DNA from: Neomegalonema perideroedes DSM 15528
GTDB lineage: Bacteria > Pseudomonadota > Alphaproteobacteria > Rhodobacterales > Rhodobacteraceae
Direction of reading: 5' to 3'
Assembly: GCF_000374145.1 (NCBI RefSeq)
Contig: NZ_KB893653.1
Coordinates: 754,510 to 818,509 of the forward strand
DNA length: 64,000 bases
Under the pieces are notes generated by a model. The model had not been told where the DNA came from. It saw only the letters and a list, made by a program, of their open reading frames with translations, and ran no database searches. Positions 17,817-25,642 of this stretch are shown in pieces. The position numbers and the translations under genes are program-made. Position 1 is the stretch's first letter, and each line of letters starts with the position of its first letter.

Positions 17817-18731
17817 TCAAAGGCTCCCGAATCCGCCTTTGGAGGCGCCCCAGCCCGCCAGATGGGCCGCCAGAGCCCGCGCCGAAGCGGGCAGAGCGGC
17901 GAAATCCCGCGCCGCCACGACCAATTCGCGGCTCGCCCAAGGGTCGGAGAGGCGACGGATCGTCAGGCCCCGGCGCCTATGGCGCAGAGCCGCCGCCTCG
18001 GGCATGGGCGCCGCGCCGATTCCCTTCGCCGCCAGCAGCGCCAGAGCCTCGAAGCCCGGAGCCCGCAGCCGGACCCGCATCCGGCCTCCGGCGAGGCGGG
18101 CGCGCTCTTCGAGATGGGCCTGCAAGGGCGCTTCGGCGGGGAGGCCGACGAAATCCGCCTCCAGAGCCTCGGCTAAAGCCAGATCCCCCCGCCGCTTCGC
18201 GAGCGCATGGCCCGTCGGGATCAGCAGCGCGATGCGGTCGAGGGCGAAGGGCTGAAGCCGCAGGGCCTCGGCTTCGGGGCTGCGGGCGAGGACGCCGAAA
18301 TCGGCCTTGCCGTCGAGGATGGCGCGGAGGATCTCGGCGCTGGGGCGCTCCAGAATCTCGACGTCCATGCCGGGGCGCCCGGCCAGCCAATCGGCGAGGG
18401 CTTCGGGCAGAAACTCCGTGGCGGCGGCGGTGTTGGCGGGCAGACGCAAAAGCCCTCGCGCGCCCGAGGCGCAATCCTGAAGCTCGGCGCGCAGATCCTC
18501 GGCCTCGCGGAGGATGCGCCTCGCCCGACGCGCGAGGATCTCGCCCGCCGCCGTGGGCGAGACGCCGCCGCGCCCGCGCTCCAGAAGCTTGAGTCCGCTC
18601 GCCTCCTCCATGCCGCGCAGCCGCGCGCTGGCCGAGGGCAAAGCCAGATTCGCCCGCGCCGCGCCATGGGTCAGGCTGCCCGCCTCGACCACATGCAGAA
18701 ACAGCCGCAGATCCGTCAGATCGAAGCGCAT
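17817..18731 (-). CDS. LysR-family transcriptional regulator
   Basis: A 304-residue LysR regulator. The N-terminal winged helix-turn-helix spans residues 1-62 (LTDLRLFLHVVEAGSLTHGAARANLALPS split across the HTH), and the rest is the periplasmic-binding-like effector domain. AAAGGAG precedes the ATG by 6 bases. It is divergent from the TauE/SafE permease gene with a 184-base gap, the usual layout for a LysR protein and its target, though most of that gap is a dispersed repeat. It may also act on the aminotransferase-MFS pair 63 bases downstream. Confidence 0.9.
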   Translation of the reverse strand: MRFDLTDLRLFLHVVEAGSLTHGAARANLALPSASARLRGMEEASGLKLLERGRGGVSPTAAGEILARRARRILREAEDLRAELQDCASGARGLLRLPANTAAATEFLPEALADWLAGRPGMDVEILERPSAEILRAILDGKADFGVLARSPEAEALRLQPFALDRIALLIPTGHALAKRRGDLALAEALEADFVGLPAEAPLQAHLEERARLAGGRMRVRLRAPGFEALALLAAKGIGAAPMPEAAALRHRRRGLTIRRLSDPWASRELVVAARDFAALPASARALAAHLAGWGASKGGFGSL

Positions 18732-18812
18732 AGAGGCTCCTTTCGCTCTTCCGAAGCCTGACTTCGGATCTTCCGCATGGCGCGCGCGGGCGCAAGTCCC
18801 GCAGGATCGTCC

Positions 18813-18915
18813 TGAGAGCGTTCTTCGATCCTCTCGGATCGTGCAAACGCCTCAGCTTCTGATCTTGTCGCGTTTTCGCGACGCGAAGCCTGGTCGGCTT
18901 CTCTGGAAAACGCTC
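18813..18915 (+). repeat. Dispersed ~100-bp palindromic element, copy B
   Basis: Same element as 3411-3509 and 46223-46327. It starts GAGAGCGTT and ends GGAAAACGCTC, so its ends are inverted copies; the core is TTGTCGCGTTTTCGCGACG followed by CGAAGCC and, 5 bases on, GGCTTC. The core TCGCG-TTTT-CGCGA is itself a hairpin. It ends exactly at the ATG of the TauE/SafE gene, leaving that gene without a visible Shine-Dalgarno. Confidence 0.7.
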
Positions 18916-19665
18916 ATGACCCAAGATGCTTTTCTTTCGGCCGCTTTGATCGGCCTCGTCTTCCTCCTCGCCGGGATCGTCAAAGGCGTGACGGGCATGG
19001 GCTTGCCGACGGTGGCCATGGCGCTGCTCGGGGCTTTGTTGAGTCCGGCGGCGGCGGCGGGGCTGCTGGTTCTGCCTTCGCTGGTCACGAATCTGCAGCA
19101 GGCTTTCGCCGGGCCGGATCTGCGCGGGCTGCTGAAGCGTTTTCGGCTGATGTTCGCGGCGACGGCTCTGACGGCTCTCGTCGCCTCAGGCTGGCTGGCC
19201 AAGGGCGACGCGCGGCTGAGCGCCGGGATTCTCGGCGGGCTGCTGATGATCTACGCCGCTTATGCGCTCTTCGCGCCGCCTTTGCGCATTTCGCCCGAGA
19301 TCGAGCGCCGGGCTTCTCCCTTCGTGGGCGCGGCGACGGGCCTCGCCACGGGCGGCGCCGGGATTTTCGTCATGCCCGCCGCGCCCTGGCTTCAGGCGCT
19401 CGGCCTCGGCAAAGAGGAGCTGACTCAGGCGCTCGGCCTCTCCTTCGCCGTCTCGACTTTGGCTTTGGCGGCGGGGCTGGCTCTGCATGGGGCTTATGGG
19501 CCGGGGAATCTCGGGGCTTCGCTTCTGGCGCTGGCTCCGGCGATGCTCGGCATGAGGATCGGCGAGATCCTGCGCCGCAGCGTCAGTCCGGCGTCCTTCC
19601 GGCGAATCTTTTTGATTTCTCTGGCGGTTCTCGGCGCGGAGATGCTTTCGCGGCTCTGGCGGTGA
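18916..19665 (+). CDS. TauE/SafE-family sulfite/sulfonate-type permease
   Basis: A 249-residue inner-membrane protein with about eight helices in two similar halves, of the TauE/SafE (DUF81) family. Marks are LAGIVKGVTGMGLPTVAMALLG cut by the first helix hairpin, and the repeat-half motif ATGLATGGAGIFVMP. Members are linked to export of sulfite, sulfoacetate or organic anions; the substrate here is unknown. The ATG directly follows repeat copy B. The divergent LysR gene is its probable regulator. Confidence 0.87.
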   Translation: MTQDAFLSAALIGLVFLLAGIVKGVTGMGLPTVAMALLGALLSPAAAAGLLVLPSLVTNLQQAFAGPDLRGLLKRFRLMFAATALTALVASGWLAKGDARLSAGILGGLLMIYAAYALFAPPLRISPEIERRASPFVGAATGLATGGAGIFVMPAAPWLQALGLGKEELTQALGLSFAVSTLALAAGLALHGAYGPGNLGASLLALAPAMLGMRIGEILRRSVSPASFRRIFLISLAVLGAEMLSRLWR

Positions 19666-19688
19666 GATCCGGGGGCGCTGAAGGGAGA

Positions 19689-19763
19689 TGGCGCCGCTTG
19701 TCCGATTTGAACGGACGACCTACCGCTTACAAGGCGGTTGCTCTACCCCTGAGCTAAAACGGC
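19689..19763 (-). tRNA. tRNA-Thr (TGT)
   Basis: A 75-base minus-strand cloverleaf with encoded CCA. Acceptor GCCGTTT/AAGCGGC (one G-U), D-stem GCTC/GAGC, anticodon stem ACCGC/GCGGT with loop CTTGTAA, and T-stem GTCCG/CGGAC. The anticodon TGT reads Thr ACA. The discriminator base reads as G, where A is more usual for tRNA-Thr. Confidence 0.95.
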
Positions 19764-19818
19764 TTAGAGCGGAGCATGAACTAAGGAAGCCTTCAGGGCA
19801 AGCCTTCTCCGGAGCGGC

Positions 19819-19859
19819 CTCCCGCGCTTTCGCGCGGCCCGTCTCCTGCGCTTTCGCGC
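19819..19859. repeat. Two-copy hairpin repeat upstream of tRNA-Thr
   Basis: CTCCYGCGCTTTCGCGC occurs twice, 24 bases apart (19819-19835 and 19843-19859). Each copy can fold as GCGC-TTTC-GCGC or a close variant. The design resembles the three 27-base hairpin repeats at 28314-28394 (TCTCATGCGCCTTCGGCGC). Confidence 0.5.
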
Positions 19860-19908
19860 TGAGGCGCCTCGCTTGACGCCTCCGGAGGGCTGCGCTTATC
19901 TGCCTCCC

Positions 19909-20448
19909 ATGATGACATCCGCGCCCCGAATCCTGCCCAGATTCCTGCTTGTGTCGGCCCTTTTGGCGGCCTCATCCTTCGCGCCGCCCCTCGCGGCGCA
20001 GCAGGAGGAGGAGCGCGTGGAGATCCGTCCGGGCCGGGTCTCCGGCCGCCCGACTCCCCGCTTCGAGAGCCTGCGCAATCCCGACACCAATCTGCGCGTC
20101 GGGCCGGGCGAGAGCTATAAGATCCTCTGGGTCTATCATCGGCGGGGGATGCCGGTGGAGGTCTATGACGAATACGACGTCTGGCGCCGGGTGCGCGCTC
20201 CGGACGGCGAAACCGGATGGCTGCATCACACGCAGCTTTCGCTCGCGCGCACGGCCTTCCTGCTCAAGGAGACGGAGTTGCGCGCCGCGCCGGATTCCGT
20301 CTCTCCGGCGACGGCGCGGCTGGAGGCCGGCGTGACGGCGACGCTCGTCGAATGCCGCGCCGACCTCTGCCTTCTGGAGGCGGCGGGGCTTCAGGGCTGG
20401 GCGCCCAAAGCGGCGCTCTGGGGCCTGCGCCCTGAAGAAGTCTTCTGA
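19909..20448 (+). CDS. Exported SH3-domain protein (bacterial SH3-like)
   Basis: A 179-residue secreted protein with a Sec signal peptide at about residues 1-31 (FLLVSALLAASSFA, cleaved near LAA-QQ). One bacterial SH3 domain, about residues 55-112, opens with the typical TNLRVGPGESYKILWVYHRR and ends GWLHHTQL. A second, weaker SH3-like half follows with two cysteines (ECRADLC) that may form a disulfide. Such proteins bind cell-wall or envelope ligands; none is known here. Two adjacent ATGs (19909, 19912) are possible starts. It lies after tRNA-Thr and stands alone. Confidence 0.85.
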   Translation: MMTSAPRILPRFLLVSALLAASSFAPPLAAQQEEERVEIRPGRVSGRPTPRFESLRNPDTNLRVGPGESYKILWVYHRRGMPVEVYDEYDVWRRVRAPDGETGWLHHTQLSLARTAFLLKETELRAAPDSVSPATARLEAGVTATLVECRADLCLLEAAGLQGWAPKAALWGLRPEEVF

Positions 20449-20457
20449 ACCGGGGCT

Positions 20458-20952
20458 TCAGCCGCCCGCCGCGCTTTGCGCCGCCGCGACCTCGGCCTCA
20501 GGCTTGGGCGCGGGCCGACGATCCACGCGCATGACGGCTTCTCCGGTGAGCACGGCGCGTCCGCGCACGGCGCAGACGCAATCGAAGGTCACGTTGGCGC
20601 GCTCAAGGTCCACCTCCGCGACGGTGACTTGCGCGGTCACCGTGTCGCCCGCCCGCACCGGACCGCGAAAGGCGAGATTCTGCTTGATGTAGACGCAGCC
20701 CGGCCCCGGCAGGCGCGTGCCCAGCACCGTCGAGATGAAGGCCGCCGTCAGCAGGCCATGGGCGATGCGGCCTTTGAACATGCTCTTGGCGGCGAATTCC
20801 TCGTCGATATGGACGGGATTCATGTCGCCGGAGATCCCCGCGAAGAGGACGATGTCGGTTTCGGTCACGGTTTTGGAGAAGCGTTCGCTCATGCCGGGAG
20901 CGAGATCCTCCAGATAATAACCATGCGCGTCGTCTGGGGCGCCGCCGAACAT
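20458..20952 (-). CDS. MaoC-family (R)-enoyl-CoA hydratase
   Basis: A 164-residue single hot-dog hydratase that adds water to trans-2-enoyl-CoA to give (R)-3-hydroxyacyl-CoA, feeding polyhydroxyalkanoate synthesis or the reverse. The hydratase-2 motif is complete: FAGISGDMNPVHIDEEFA with catalytic Asp and His, then KGRIAHGLLTAAFIS. ATG 20952 has GAGGAG 8 bases upstream and is preferred over an in-frame start 11 codons earlier. It is convergent with the SH3 gene (9 bases between stops). No PHA synthase is nearby. Confidence 0.9.
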   Translation of the reverse strand: MFGGAPDDAHGYYLEDLAPGMSERFSKTVTETDIVLFAGISGDMNPVHIDEEFAAKSMFKGRIAHGLLTAAFISTVLGTRLPGPGCVYIKQNLAFRGPVRAGDTVTAQVTVAEVDLERANVTFDCVCAVRGRAVLTGEAVMRVDRRPAPKPEAEVAAAQSAAGG

Positions 20953-20989
20953 GCCGAACTCCTCTGAGAGCCTTATAAGCAACAAGATT

Positions 20990-21002
20990 GCGCAAGATGC
21001 GC
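20990..21002. promoter_or_regulatory. Palindrome upstream of the MaoC hydratase gene
   Basis: GCGCA-AGA-TGCGC lies about 40 bases before the hydratase start, behind a TATAAG sequence (minus strand, 20972-20977) that could be its -10 box. It is a candidate operator; no regulator is adjacent. Confidence 0.3.
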
Positions 21003-21120
21003 TTTTGATTGGCGCAAATTATCACAAGACTCCTGAAAAATGGAGCGCGAAGGCGTCGCACCCGACGAAAGTCCGAGGCTGCGGCTTTCAGGCGACGAAT
21101 TCGGGCGGCGCAAGGCGGCT

Positions 21121-21582
21121 TCAGATGGGGTCGCGCAGAATGCGCTTCTCCCAGTCGCGCCGCCGGACCAGCTTCTCCGAGACGGTGCGCCCCTTCACGA
21201 GAATCCCCGCTTTGAGGGGGCCTTCAGGGTCGCCGCAGACCAGAGGATGCCATTCCGGAAGGTCTCTCCCCTCGGCGAGCAGCCGATAGGCGCAGGTCTT
21301 GGGCATCCAGCTGGCCGATTCGCGCACGGTCTCGGGCGTGAGCAGCACGCATTCCCGCACCCGCTTGCGGCGATTGGGATAATCGCGGCAGCGGCAGGTC
21401 TCGCCGTCGAAGAGCCGACAGGCGATGTCGGTGTAATGGACCTCGCCTTTCTCATCCTCCAGCTTGACGAGGCAGCAGCGTCCGCAGCCGTCGCAGAGCG
21501 ACTCCCATTCCTCGGGGGTCATCTCCTCAAGGCTTTTGGCGCGCCAGAAGGGCTTGGCGGGGGGCTTGGCCATCTCGTTCAC
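21121..21582 (-). CDS. UPF0260 (YcgN-type) cysteine-cluster protein
   Basis: A 153-residue protein of the UPF0260/YcgN family. The cluster CDGCGRCC (about residues 31-38) and later CRCRDYPNR, CVLLTPE and KTCAYRLL give many cysteines that probably bind a metal or iron-sulfur centre. Family proteins are otherwise uncharacterised. The GTG at 21582 shares GTGA with the stop of the upstream membrane protein and has GGAG 7 bases before it; an ATG three codons later is an alternative. Role unknown. Confidence 0.85.
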   Translation of the reverse strand: MNEMAKPPAKPFWRAKSLEEMTPEEWESLCDGCGRCCLVKLEDEKGEVHYTDIACRLFDGETCRCRDYPNRRKRVRECVLLTPETVRESASWMPKTCAYRLLAEGRDLPEWHPLVCGDPEGPLKAGILVKGRTVSEKLVRRRDWEKRILRDPI

Positions 21583-21887
21583 GATGCGGCTCCGGAATCT
21601 CCGACATGGCGGAAGAGCGCGCCCCAACCGTCGAGGAACAGCCCGATGATGAAGACGACCGCCGCCACGAAGACCGCGACGGCCAGAAGGTTCAACACGA
21701 CGTTGCGCGGCGTCAGGCGCCAGTCGAGCGGCGGATCCGGATCGACCTCCTCGGGGTCGAGCCCCGCGCGTTCGCGGGCTTCGGCGCCGGTGAGCGCGCC
21801 GCCGGCCTCATGGCGGAGCTGGTCCAGCCGCGCCTGAGCGTCGCGGGCGGCTTCATGAGGATCTTGCGGCTTGCGGGATTCGGTCAT
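21579..21887 (-). CDS. Small single-pass membrane protein
   Basis: A 102-residue protein that I cannot assign to a family. The N-terminal half is charged and helical (HEAARDAQARLDQLRHEAG) with a DPEEVDPDPPLDWRLTPRN linker, followed by one strong membrane helix at about residues 65-87 and a short tail. ATG 21887 is the first good start. It is translationally coupled to the YcgN-type gene by a GTGA overlap, so the two may work together. Confidence 0.7.
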   Translation of the reverse strand: MTESRKPQDPHEAARDAQARLDQLRHEAGGALTGAEARERAGLDPEEVDPDPPLDWRLTPRNVVLNLLAVAVFVAAVVFIIGLFLDGWGALFRHVGDSGAAS

Positions 21888-22035
21888 GGGGGCAGCATAT
21901 CCTCGCGGGAGGGCGCCGCAAAGAGGCCGCAAGGCCGCGGCTCTCCGGCTTGTGACCCGGGCTTGAGCTTTCGCGTCCCTGCTTTCTTCAGGAAAAAGAT
22001 TATAAAACCTGTGAAAATCCTCTTCGGAGCCCCCT

Positions 22036-22734
22036 ATGCGTCATGTTCTCTCCCGCTTCCGACCCCTCGCTTTCGGAGCCTTGGCCGCTTTGGCTCTGGC
22101 GCCCGCCGCTCAGGCCGCCTGCCGCGATCCGGGCGCCCGGACGATGTTCGCCGAGGGCGGATATTTCCAGCCGCCCGCGCCTCTGAAGCCTGAAGCCGTG
22201 CGCTTTCTGCGCGCCGACGGGAGCGTCGGCTCTCTGGAGGATTACAAGGGCAAATCGGTGATGCTGCTCTTCTGGGCGACCTGGTGCGGCGGCTGCATGG
22301 TCGAGCTGCCCGCGGTCGACGCCCTGATGAAGGATTACGAAGGGACGGATCTGGTCATCCTGCCGCTCTCCATCGACGAGGCTCAGGATCCGCAATCGGC
22401 GCGGCAGGCTTTGCTCTGGTATCGCGGCGAGAATCCCGAGGCCCCCGCCGAGCATCAATTGACCAGCCCCGTCGAGGAGATGCGCTTCCTGCGCGGCGCG
22501 ATGCGCTGGTTCCTCGATCTGAAGGGCTGGAGCCATATCCCCGCCAACGTCGATTACGGCCGCGCGCTCTTCGACGAATTTTGTCAGGCGGGGACTCCGG
22601 CCCATGTGATCCTCAATCCCCAAGGCGAGGCGGTGGAGATCTTCGTGGGCGCCCAGCCTTGGGACAAGCCCGGCGGACGCCGCTATCTGGACCGCCTCGC
22701 AGGCAAGACTTCGGCGCAGGGAGCCGCGCAATGA
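22036..22734 (+). CDS. Exported TlpA-like thioredoxin-fold protein
   Basis: A 232-residue periplasmic protein. A Sec signal peptide (cleavage near AQA-AC, residue 27) leads into a TlpA/ResA-type domain from about residue 45. The active site is FWATWCGGCMVELPA: a CxxC with the unusual dipeptide Gly-Gly. A cis-Pro motif GTPAHVILNPQG follows near 195. An insert of about 50 residues (EAPAEHQLTSPVEEMRFL and neighbours) separates the halves. It overlaps a second thioredoxin-fold gene by 4 bases, suggesting a redox pair. The partner substrate is unknown. Confidence 0.82.
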   Translation: MRHVLSRFRPLAFGALAALALAPAAQAACRDPGARTMFAEGGYFQPPAPLKPEAVRFLRADGSVGSLEDYKGKSVMLLFWATWCGGCMVELPAVDALMKDYEGTDLVILPLSIDEAQDPQSARQALLWYRGENPEAPAEHQLTSPVEEMRFLRGAMRWFLDLKGWSHIPANVDYGRALFDEFCQAGTPAHVILNPQGEAVEIFVGAQPWDKPGGRRYLDRLAGKTSAQGAAQ

Positions 22735-23324
22735 ACCGTTTTCTGAAAGGGGCCGCTCTGGCCTTGGGTCTGGCTCTGACGGCCGCCGCTCCGGGCGCGG
22801 CTCAGGTGGTTCCGGGCCTCAGTTCGGAGGCCGCGCTCTGGGCTGCGCAGCATGTGCAGCCGGGGCCTCAGGGGCTGACGGCGCCGGATTTCCCCATCCT
22901 CCACGCCGCCGACGGGCGCAAAGGCTCTCTGGCCGACTACAAAGGCCGGGTGGCGGTGGTGACGCTCTGGAAGAGCGATTGCCCCATCTGCCGCCGCGAA
23001 ATGCCGGTCATCGACCGCATGGCGGCGGAGATGGCGCCGGAAGGGCTGGTCATGGCGCCTCTGACGCTGGACCTCGACCTCGACCGCGCGCGCTTCGCCT
23101 TCGAGGGCTGGGGCGTGCGGAGCCTGCCGGTGATTCAGGATCTGGAGCGGATCAACGGAACCTTCTTCGCGCTGAGCGTGCATCAGAGCATGTCCATCTC
23201 GACGCCGACGACCTACGTCCTCGATAAATCCGGCGTGATCCGGGGCGTGGTCTGGGGCGCCGGAGACTGGGAGGCGCCCGGCGCCAAGGCATGGCTCCGG
23301 GCTTTGATGGCGGAGAGCGTCTAA
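22731..23324 (+). CDS. Second exported thioredoxin-fold protein
   Basis: A 197-residue protein with a signal peptide (cleavage near GAA-QV, residue 25) and a TlpA-like fold. The active site is LWKSDCPICRREMP, a CxxC lacking the usual tryptophan before the first cysteine. STPTTYVLDKSG carries the cis-Pro region near 160. It shares ATGA with the preceding gene and must be cotranslated. Its stop overlaps that of the convergent MFS gene. Together the two could form an oxidising/reducing relay, but that is inference; neither sits beside cytochrome c maturation genes. Confidence 0.82.
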   Translation: MNRFLKGAALALGLALTAAAPGAAQVVPGLSSEAALWAAQHVQPGPQGLTAPDFPILHAADGRKGSLADYKGRVAVVTLWKSDCPICRREMPVIDRMAAEMAPEGLVMAPLTLDLDLDRARFAFEGWGVRSLPVIQDLERINGTFFALSVHQSMSISTPTTYVLDKSGVIRGVVWGAGDWEAPGAKAWLRALMAESV

Positions 23325-24667
23325 CCCCGCTCTCCGAAGCCGACGGCCCGTCCGAGGCGCCCCAGAATTCCCTGCGGCGCGTCGGCGGCCACCCAGAGCG
23401 CCGCGACGAAGCCCGTCGCGCCGACGAGGGCGAAGATCGCCTCATGGGAAAGCCCCGCCGCGGTCATCCCCATGGCCGCTGCGGAGGACAAGACCATGAG
23501 CAGCGAATCCGCCACGTTCGAAGCCGCGACGACCCGTCCGCGCGCCTCCGGCTCGGCGGAGATCTGCATGCGGGCGTTCAGCGGCGTGATGTAGAGCCCC
23601 GCCGCCGCCGCCAGACCCACGAAGCAGAGCAGAATAGCCCAGGCCCAGTCCCGCGCCCAGAAGGCCGCCGGACCCATCAGAGCCTCCGCCAGAGGCTCCG
23701 CCCGATAGGCTTTGACGGCGAAGAAGAGCAGGATCGCCAGAACCGCCATCCCGACCGCCGCCCAGCCCGCGAGATCCACCCGCGCCTCGCCCTTATAGAG
23801 CCGCGCGCAGGCCGCCGAGCCGACCGCCACCCCGATGGAGAAGGCCGCCAGCAAGATCACCGAGACGTCTTCGTTCGCGCCGAGGGAGTCCTTCGCGAAG
23901 GGCAGCACCAAGGCCATATAGGTCGCGCCGAGGAACCAGAACCACGCGATGTTGAGGATCGCCTTGAAGGCGGGGCGATTGCGGCGCGTCTCCTTCAGCA
24001 CCTCCCAGACGGCGCGGGGAAAGACCCAATCCACCTTGGGCGCCGTCGCGCCGAGGGGCGGCGCGGGCGGAGTCTTCAGACTGAAGAGCCAGCCCGCGAT
24101 CGCCACCAGAATCACCATGACGGAGATGATCGTCACGCCCGCTTCGCTGAGGATCAGCTTCGCGCCGGCGATTTGTCCGACCAGAATCGCGAGGAAGGTC
24201 GCGGCCTGAATCAGGCCATTGCCCGCCACGAGTTCGCCCGGCTTCAGATATTGCGGCAGGATTCCGTATTTGATCGGGCTGAAGATCGCCGATTGCGCGC
24301 CCATCAGGAAAAGCAGCGCATAGAGCAGCGTCAGATTCTGCATCTGATAAGCCACGGCGCCGAAGATCATCAGCAGGATCTCCAGCGCCTTGACGCGCTT
24401 CATCATCAGGCCCTTGTCCATGCCGTCGGCGATTTGTCCGGCGGTGGGGGCGAAGAGCGCGAAGGGCAAAATGAAGAGCCCCGCCGCGAAGGCGTTGTGG
24501 AATCCGGCGTTCAGCCCGTGGAGATCCGCCAGACGATAGGTGATCAGCGCGACGAATCCGGTCTTGAACACCTGATCATTGAAGGCGCCGAGGGCTTGCG
24601 CGCCGAAAAGGGGCCAGAATCTCCGGTCGCCGAGCAGGCGCAGAGGAGAAGAGGTCTGAGCGGTCAT
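23321..24667 (-). CDS. LplT-like MFS transporter (lysophospholipid flippase type)
   Basis: A 448-residue major facilitator with about twelve helices. The opening (FWPLFGAQALGAFNDQVFK) and the segment FSPIKYGILPQYL match the group of MFS proteins that includes LplT and the transporter part of Aas/MFS-acyltransferase fusions. Those move lysophospholipids across the inner membrane. The next gene upstream encodes an acylglycerolphosphate acyltransferase overlapping by 4 bases, which fits lysophospholipid import and reacylation by two separate proteins. Confidence 0.82.
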   Translation of the reverse strand: MTAQTSSPLRLLGDRRFWPLFGAQALGAFNDQVFKTGFVALITYRLADLHGLNAGFHNAFAAGLFILPFALFAPTAGQIADGMDKGLMMKRVKALEILLMIFGAVAYQMQNLTLLYALLFLMGAQSAIFSPIKYGILPQYLKPGELVAGNGLIQAATFLAILVGQIAGAKLILSEAGVTIISVMVILVAIAGWLFSLKTPPAPPLGATAPKVDWVFPRAVWEVLKETRRNRPAFKAILNIAWFWFLGATYMALVLPFAKDSLGANEDVSVILLAAFSIGVAVGSAACARLYKGEARVDLAGWAAVGMAVLAILLFFAVKAYRAEPLAEALMGPAAFWARDWAWAILLCFVGLAAAAGLYITPLNARMQISAEPEARGRVVAASNVADSLLMVLSSAAAMGMTAAGLSHEAIFALVGATGFVAALWVAADAPQGILGRLGRAVGFGERG

Positions 24668-25515
24668 CGGCGGAGAATCTCCTGAGGGCGAGCCTGAGCG
24701 GAGGCGGAAAGGCTCGGATGGGCCGCAGACTTCCCGCTTTCGCCGCCGCGCGCAAGCCGTCCGAAATCAGAAGCCGGGGAGGGGCGCGCGTCCTGGGCTT
24801 CGTGTTCGGCCTCCAGAGCCGAGACGGCGGAATCGAGGCGGCGCTCCAGCTCCAGCATGAACGCCTCCTTGCCGAGTCCCGGAGGAATGGGCGGCAGGAA
24901 CTCTAAAGCCGCCGAGGCGCCGGGGTGCTTCAACCACTCGCGGCGCGGCCAGACCCGCCCGAGATCCTGCGCGACCAGATAGGCGGGGGCCTGCAAGGCG
25001 TCGTAGATCCGCCAAACGCCGCTGCGCAGAGGCCCGCGCTCGCCGACGGGCATCAGGCGGCCCTCTGGATAGATCAGCACCTGACGCCCCTCCGCGACGG
25101 CTTTGCGGGCGGCTTCGGCCACGGCGGCGGATTGCCCCTTTTCGCCTTCGGTCCGCACCAGCAGAAAGCCGAGCGCCCGCAGGATGGGGCCGAAGAAGGG
25201 ATAGCGCTCCAGCTCGGCCATGGCCACCGGCGCGAGATCCGGCAGAAGCCGCGCCATGAGGATTCCGTCCAACTCGCTCTGATGATTCCCGACGATCAGC
25301 GCGCCGCCTTTGGGCATATGCGCGCGGCCCCGGATCTCGATCCCGCCGCCGAGCAGCCCGCGGGTCAGAGCCAGGACGCCGCCCGCCCAAAAGCGCAGCA
25401 GCGCCCGCAAAGGCCGCGTCGCGCCGAGCAGGGCGAAGGGCGTCGCGAGGAGGGCCATCGTCAGGGTGAAGCCGTAGAAAACGCAGTTGAACAGGCTCGA
25501 ACGAAGGAGGCGCAT
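24664..25515 (-). CDS. 1-acyl-sn-glycerol-3-phosphate acyltransferase (PlsC family)
   Basis: A 283-residue membrane acyltransferase making phosphatidic acid or reacylating lysophospholipids. Motif I is GNHQSELDGI (HxxxxD-like, here HQSELD), motif III is IYPEGRL. An N-terminal helix (about residues 10-28) anchors it. The C-terminal 40 residues are low-complexity and unusual. ATG 25515 has AAAGG about 8 bases upstream; an in-frame start at 25545 would lie inside the TetR-type operator. It is coupled to the LplT-like gene and divergent from tetR. Confidence 0.88.
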   Translation of the reverse strand: MRLLRSSLFNCVFYGFTLTMALLATPFALLGATRPLRALLRFWAGGVLALTRGLLGGGIEIRGRAHMPKGGALIVGNHQSELDGILMARLLPDLAPVAMAELERYPFFGPILRALGFLLVRTEGEKGQSAAVAEAARKAVAEGRQVLIYPEGRLMPVGERGPLRSGVWRIYDALQAPAYLVAQDLGRVWPRREWLKHPGASAALEFLPPIPPGLGKEAFMLELERRLDSAVSALEAEHEAQDARPSPASDFGRLARGGESGKSAAHPSLSASAQARPQEILRR

Positions 25516-25531
25516 GGCCGGACCTTTATAG

Positions 25532-25544
25532 TGAACAATGTTCA
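25532..25544. promoter_or_regulatory. TetR-type operator between acyltransferase and tetR
   Basis: TGAACA-A-TGTTCA is a perfect 13-base palindrome 17 bases before the acyltransferase ATG. The divergent gene encodes a TetR regulator. A regulator bound here should control the acyltransferase-transporter operon. Confidence 0.6.
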
Positions 25545-25582
25545 TGTAATATGCGGGGTCTTGACCTCCGCGTCAAGTCCCG

Positions 25583-25595
25583 TGAACATCGCTCA
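25583..25595. promoter_or_regulatory. Second, imperfect TetR-type site
   Basis: TGAACA-T-CGCTCA keeps one full half-site and 4 of 6 bases of the other. It lies 51 bases from the perfect palindrome, on the tetR side, and may serve autoregulation. Confidence 0.4.
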
Positions 25596-25642
25596 AGATT
25601 ACTTCGACGCAATGCCCCCAACGCCGAGGGAAAGGGAGCCTG

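Noticed and set aside
25515-25545. Earlier ATG (25545) for the acyltransferase
   Set aside because: It lies at the edge of the TetR-type palindrome and has no ribosome site.
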